This document shows positions 61,501 to 64,000 of a stretch of DNA of 64,000 nt, in pieces. The stretch spans positions 5,001 to 69,000 of the forward strand of contig JANIIK010000801.1 in NCBI GenBank assembly GCA_027704905.1, given 5' to 3'. The notes below the pieces were generated by a model. That model made no database searches. It was not told the origin of the DNA and saw only the letters and a program-made list of their open reading frames with translations. The DNA is from Muraenolepis orangiensis (lineage: Eukaryota > Chordata > Actinopteri > Gadiformes > Muraenolepididae). Positions within the stretch are counted from its first letter, which is position 1. Each line of letters starts with the position of its first letter. The position numbers were made by a program, and so were the translations under genes.

Positions 61501-64000
61501 GCTACACTTGGCTAGTTAGTGTTGGCTACACTTGGCTAAGTTAGCGTTGGCTACCCTTGGCTAAGTTAGCGTTGGCTACACTTGGCTAAGTTAGCGTTGG
61601 CTACACTTGGCTAAGTTAGAGTTGGCTACACTTGGCTATGTTAGTGTTGGCTACTATTGGCCATGTAAGTGTTTGCTACTCTTGGCTAAGTTAGCGTTGG
61701 CTACACTTGGCTAAGTTAGCGTTGCTACTCTTGGCTAAGTTAGCATTTGCTACTCTTGGCTAAGCTAGTGTTTGCTACTCTTGGCAAAGTAAGCGTTGGC
61801 TAAACTGGACAATGTTAGCATTGGCTACCCTTGGCTAAGTTAGCGTTGGCTACACTTGGCTAAGTTAGTGTTGGCTACACTTGGCTAAGTTAGCGTTGGC
61901 TACACATGGCAATGTTACATTGGCTACCCTTGGCTAAGTTAGCGTTGGCTACACTTGGCTATGTTAGTGTTGGCTACACTTGGCTATGTTAGCGTTGGCT
62001 ACACTTGGCTATGTTAGAGTAGGCTACACTTTGCTATGTTAGTGTTGGCTACTATTGGCCATGTAAGTGTTTGCTACTCTTGACTAAGTTAGCATTGGCT
62101 ACACTTGGCTAAGTTAGCGTTGCTACTCTTGGCTAAGTTAGCATTGGCTAATCTGGCTAAGCTAGCGTTGGCTACCCTTGCTAAGTTAGCGTTGGCTACA
62201 CTTGGCTAATTTAGCGTTGGCTACACTTGGCTAAGTTAGCGTTGGCTACACTTGGCTATGTTAGAGTTGGCTACACTTGGCTAGTTAGTGTTGGCTACAC
62301 TTGGCCATGTTAGCGTTTGCTACCCTTGGCTAAGTTAGCGTTGGCTACACATGGCTAAGTTAGCGTTGGCTACACTTGGCTAAGTTAGCGTTTGCTACTC
62401 TTGGTTATGCTAGTGTTGGCTACTACTTGGCCATGTAAGTGTTTGCTACACTTGGCTAAGTTAGCATTGGATACACTTGGCTAAGTTAGCGTTGGCTACT
62501 CTTGGCTATGCTAGCGTTGGCTACACTTGGCTATGTTAGCGTTGGCTACACTTGGCAAAGTTAGCGTTGGCTACACTTGGCTAAGTTAGCGTTGGCTACT
62601 CTTGGCTATGTTAGAGTTGGCTACTCTTGGCTATGTTATTGTTGGCTACTATTGGCCATGTAAGTGTTTGCTACTCTTGACTAAGTTAGCGTTGGCTACA
62701 CTTGGCTATGTTAGTGTTGGCTACACTTGGCTAAGTTAGTGTTGTCTACACTTGGCAACGTTACATTGGCTACCCTTGGCTAAGTTAGCGTTGGCTACAC
62801 TTGGCTATGTTAGTGTTGACTACACTTTGCTATGTTAGTGTTGGCTACTACTTGGCCATGTAGAGTAGTTGCTACTCTTGACTATGTTAGCATTGGCTAC
62901 ACTTGGCTAAGTTAGCGTTTGCTACTCTTGGCTAAGTCAGCATTGGCTACTCTTGGCTAAGCTAGCGTTTGCTACTCTTGGCAATGTTAGCGTTGGCTAA
63001 ACTGGAAAATGTTAGCATTGGCTACCCTTGGCTAAGTTAGCGTTGGCTACACTTGGCTAAGTTAATGTTGGCTACACTTGGCTAAGTTAGCGTTGGCTAC
63101 ACTTGGCTATGTTAGAGTAGGCTACACTTGGCTGTTAGTGTTGGCTACTATTGGCCATGTAAGTGTTTGCTACTCTTGACTAAGTTAGCATTGGCTACAC
63201 TTGGCTAAGTTAGCGTTGCTACTCTTGGTTAAGCTAGCGTTTGCTACTCTTGGCAAAGTTAGCGTTGGCTACACTGGGCAATGTTAGCATTGGCTACCCT
63301 TGGCTAAATTAGCGTTGGCTACACTTGGCTATGTTAGAGTAGGCTACACTTGGCTATGTTAATGTTGGCTACTATTGTCCATATAAGTGTTTGCTACTCT
63401 TGACTAAGTTAGCGTTGGCTACACTTGGCTATGTTAGAGTTGGCTACACTTGGCTATGTTAGTGTTGTCTACACTTGGCAACGTTAAATTGGCTACCCTT
63501 GGCTAAGTTAGCGTTGGCTACACTTGGCTAAGTTAGTCGTTGGCTACCCTTGGCTAAGTTAGCGTTGGCTACTCTTGGCTAAGCTAGCGTTTGCTACTCT
63601 TGGCAAAGTTAGCGTTGGCTATACTGGCAATGTTAGCATTGGCTACCCTTGGCTAAGTTAGCGTTGGCTACACTTGGCTAAGTTAGTGTTGGCTACACTT
63701 GGCTAAGTTAGCGTTTGCTACTCTTGGCAATGTTAGCGTTGGCTACACACGGCAATGTTAGCATTGGCTACCCTTGGCTAAGTTAGCGTTGGCTACACTT
63801 GGCTAAGTTAGTGTTGGCTACCCTTGGCTAAGTTAGCGTTGGCTACACTTGGCTAAGTTAGTGTTGGCTACCCTTGGCTAAGTTAGCGTTGGCTACACTT
63901 GGCTAAGTTAGTGTTGGCTACACTTGGCTAAGTTAGCGTTGGCTACACTTGGCTATGTTAGAGTAGGCTACACTTGGCTATGTTAGTGTTGTCTACACTT
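58600..64000 (+). repeat. Duplicated block, offset about 4.06 kb
   Basis: Rare variants at 58.88 kb (AAGTCAGCATTGG), 59.32 kb (TTGTCCATATAAG), 59.43 kb (AACGTTAAATTGG) and 59.69 kb (ACACACGGCAATG) recur about 4056 bp later near 62.94, 63.38, 63.48 and 63.75 kb. The second copy runs off the window end. Between them, about 60.0-62.6 kb, the array is less regular. Confidence 0.7.
61100..61160 (+). other. Scrambled satellite patch
   Basis: GGCTACTGCTGTAGTGGC and TTGCAGTATGCTACC replace normal monomers for about 50 bp, with several losses and changes at once. It may be a degraded monomer or a low-quality stretch. The small open frame that spans it is only translated satellite. Confidence 0.5.

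Larger units (their letters stand above)
44218..64000 (+). repeat. 25-bp satellite array, right arm
   Basis: Same 25-bp monomer and same orientation as the left arm, about 790 units by length, running off the window end. It shares rare variants with the left arm (GGCTATACTGGGCAATG, GGCTTCTATTGGCCATG, AACGTTACATTGG), so both arms belong to one array split by the retrovirus. Higher-order order is kept to about 57 kb and becomes less regular in patches afterwards. No gene is supported in it. Confidence 0.97.

Overview
The window looks like a heterochromatic tandem-repeat array from a vertebrate, most likely a ray-finned fish. No host single-copy gene, tRNA or rRNA is visible. The vertebrate call rests on one young gammaretrovirus-like endogenous retrovirus (ERV), which has a serine-tRNA primer-binding site and an Ig V-set domain of vertebrate type. 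The fish call is inference from the style of the gag, protease and integrase remnants and from the long (TC)n and ATTC-type repeats.

Layout. (1) 1-34882 is a continuous satellite with a 25-bp monomer (TTGGCTACAC followed by TTGGCTAAGTTAGCG), all in one orientation. Monomer variants recur in order and form higher-order repeats near 225, 274 and 299 bp. These sit inside much larger tandem blocks: two copies of about 8.5 kb (roughly 2.4-10.9 and 10.9-19.35 kb), a 1169-bp duplication (18.3-20.6 kb) and copies of about 697 bp (24.4-26.3 kb). (2) 34883-44217 is an ERV-type LTR element inserted in the array. It has a full 569-bp 5' LTR, a 3-nt spacer and PBS, a splice donor, a long leader with two minisatellites, a (TC)n tract and an ATTC/TTTGATT minisatellite, then gag, a gutted pol, an Ig-domain frame in the env position, a degraded region with a second integrase-like remnant, a polypurine tract and a 3' LTR cut off after about 400 bp. 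(3) 44218-64000 is the same satellite in the same orientation, with further internal duplications (51.2-56.9 kb; 58.6-60.0 versus 62.7-64.0 kb) and patches with many one-base losses.

How the parts work together. Over their shared part the LTRs differ by one substitution and one 39-bp indel, so insertion was recent. Yet the coding region cannot support its own replication: reverse transcriptase and RNase H are absent, the protease lacks its DTG active site, the integrase catalytic core is missing from the main pol frame, and gag has an early in-frame stop. The simplest reading is a non-autonomous ERV family moved by proteins supplied in trans. All cis signals needed for that (promoter, poly(A) signal, PBS, splice donor, PPT) are visible. 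The most unusual item is the Ig V-set domain with a Ser/Thr-rich stalk where an envelope should be. Everything outside the element is satellite and non-coding.
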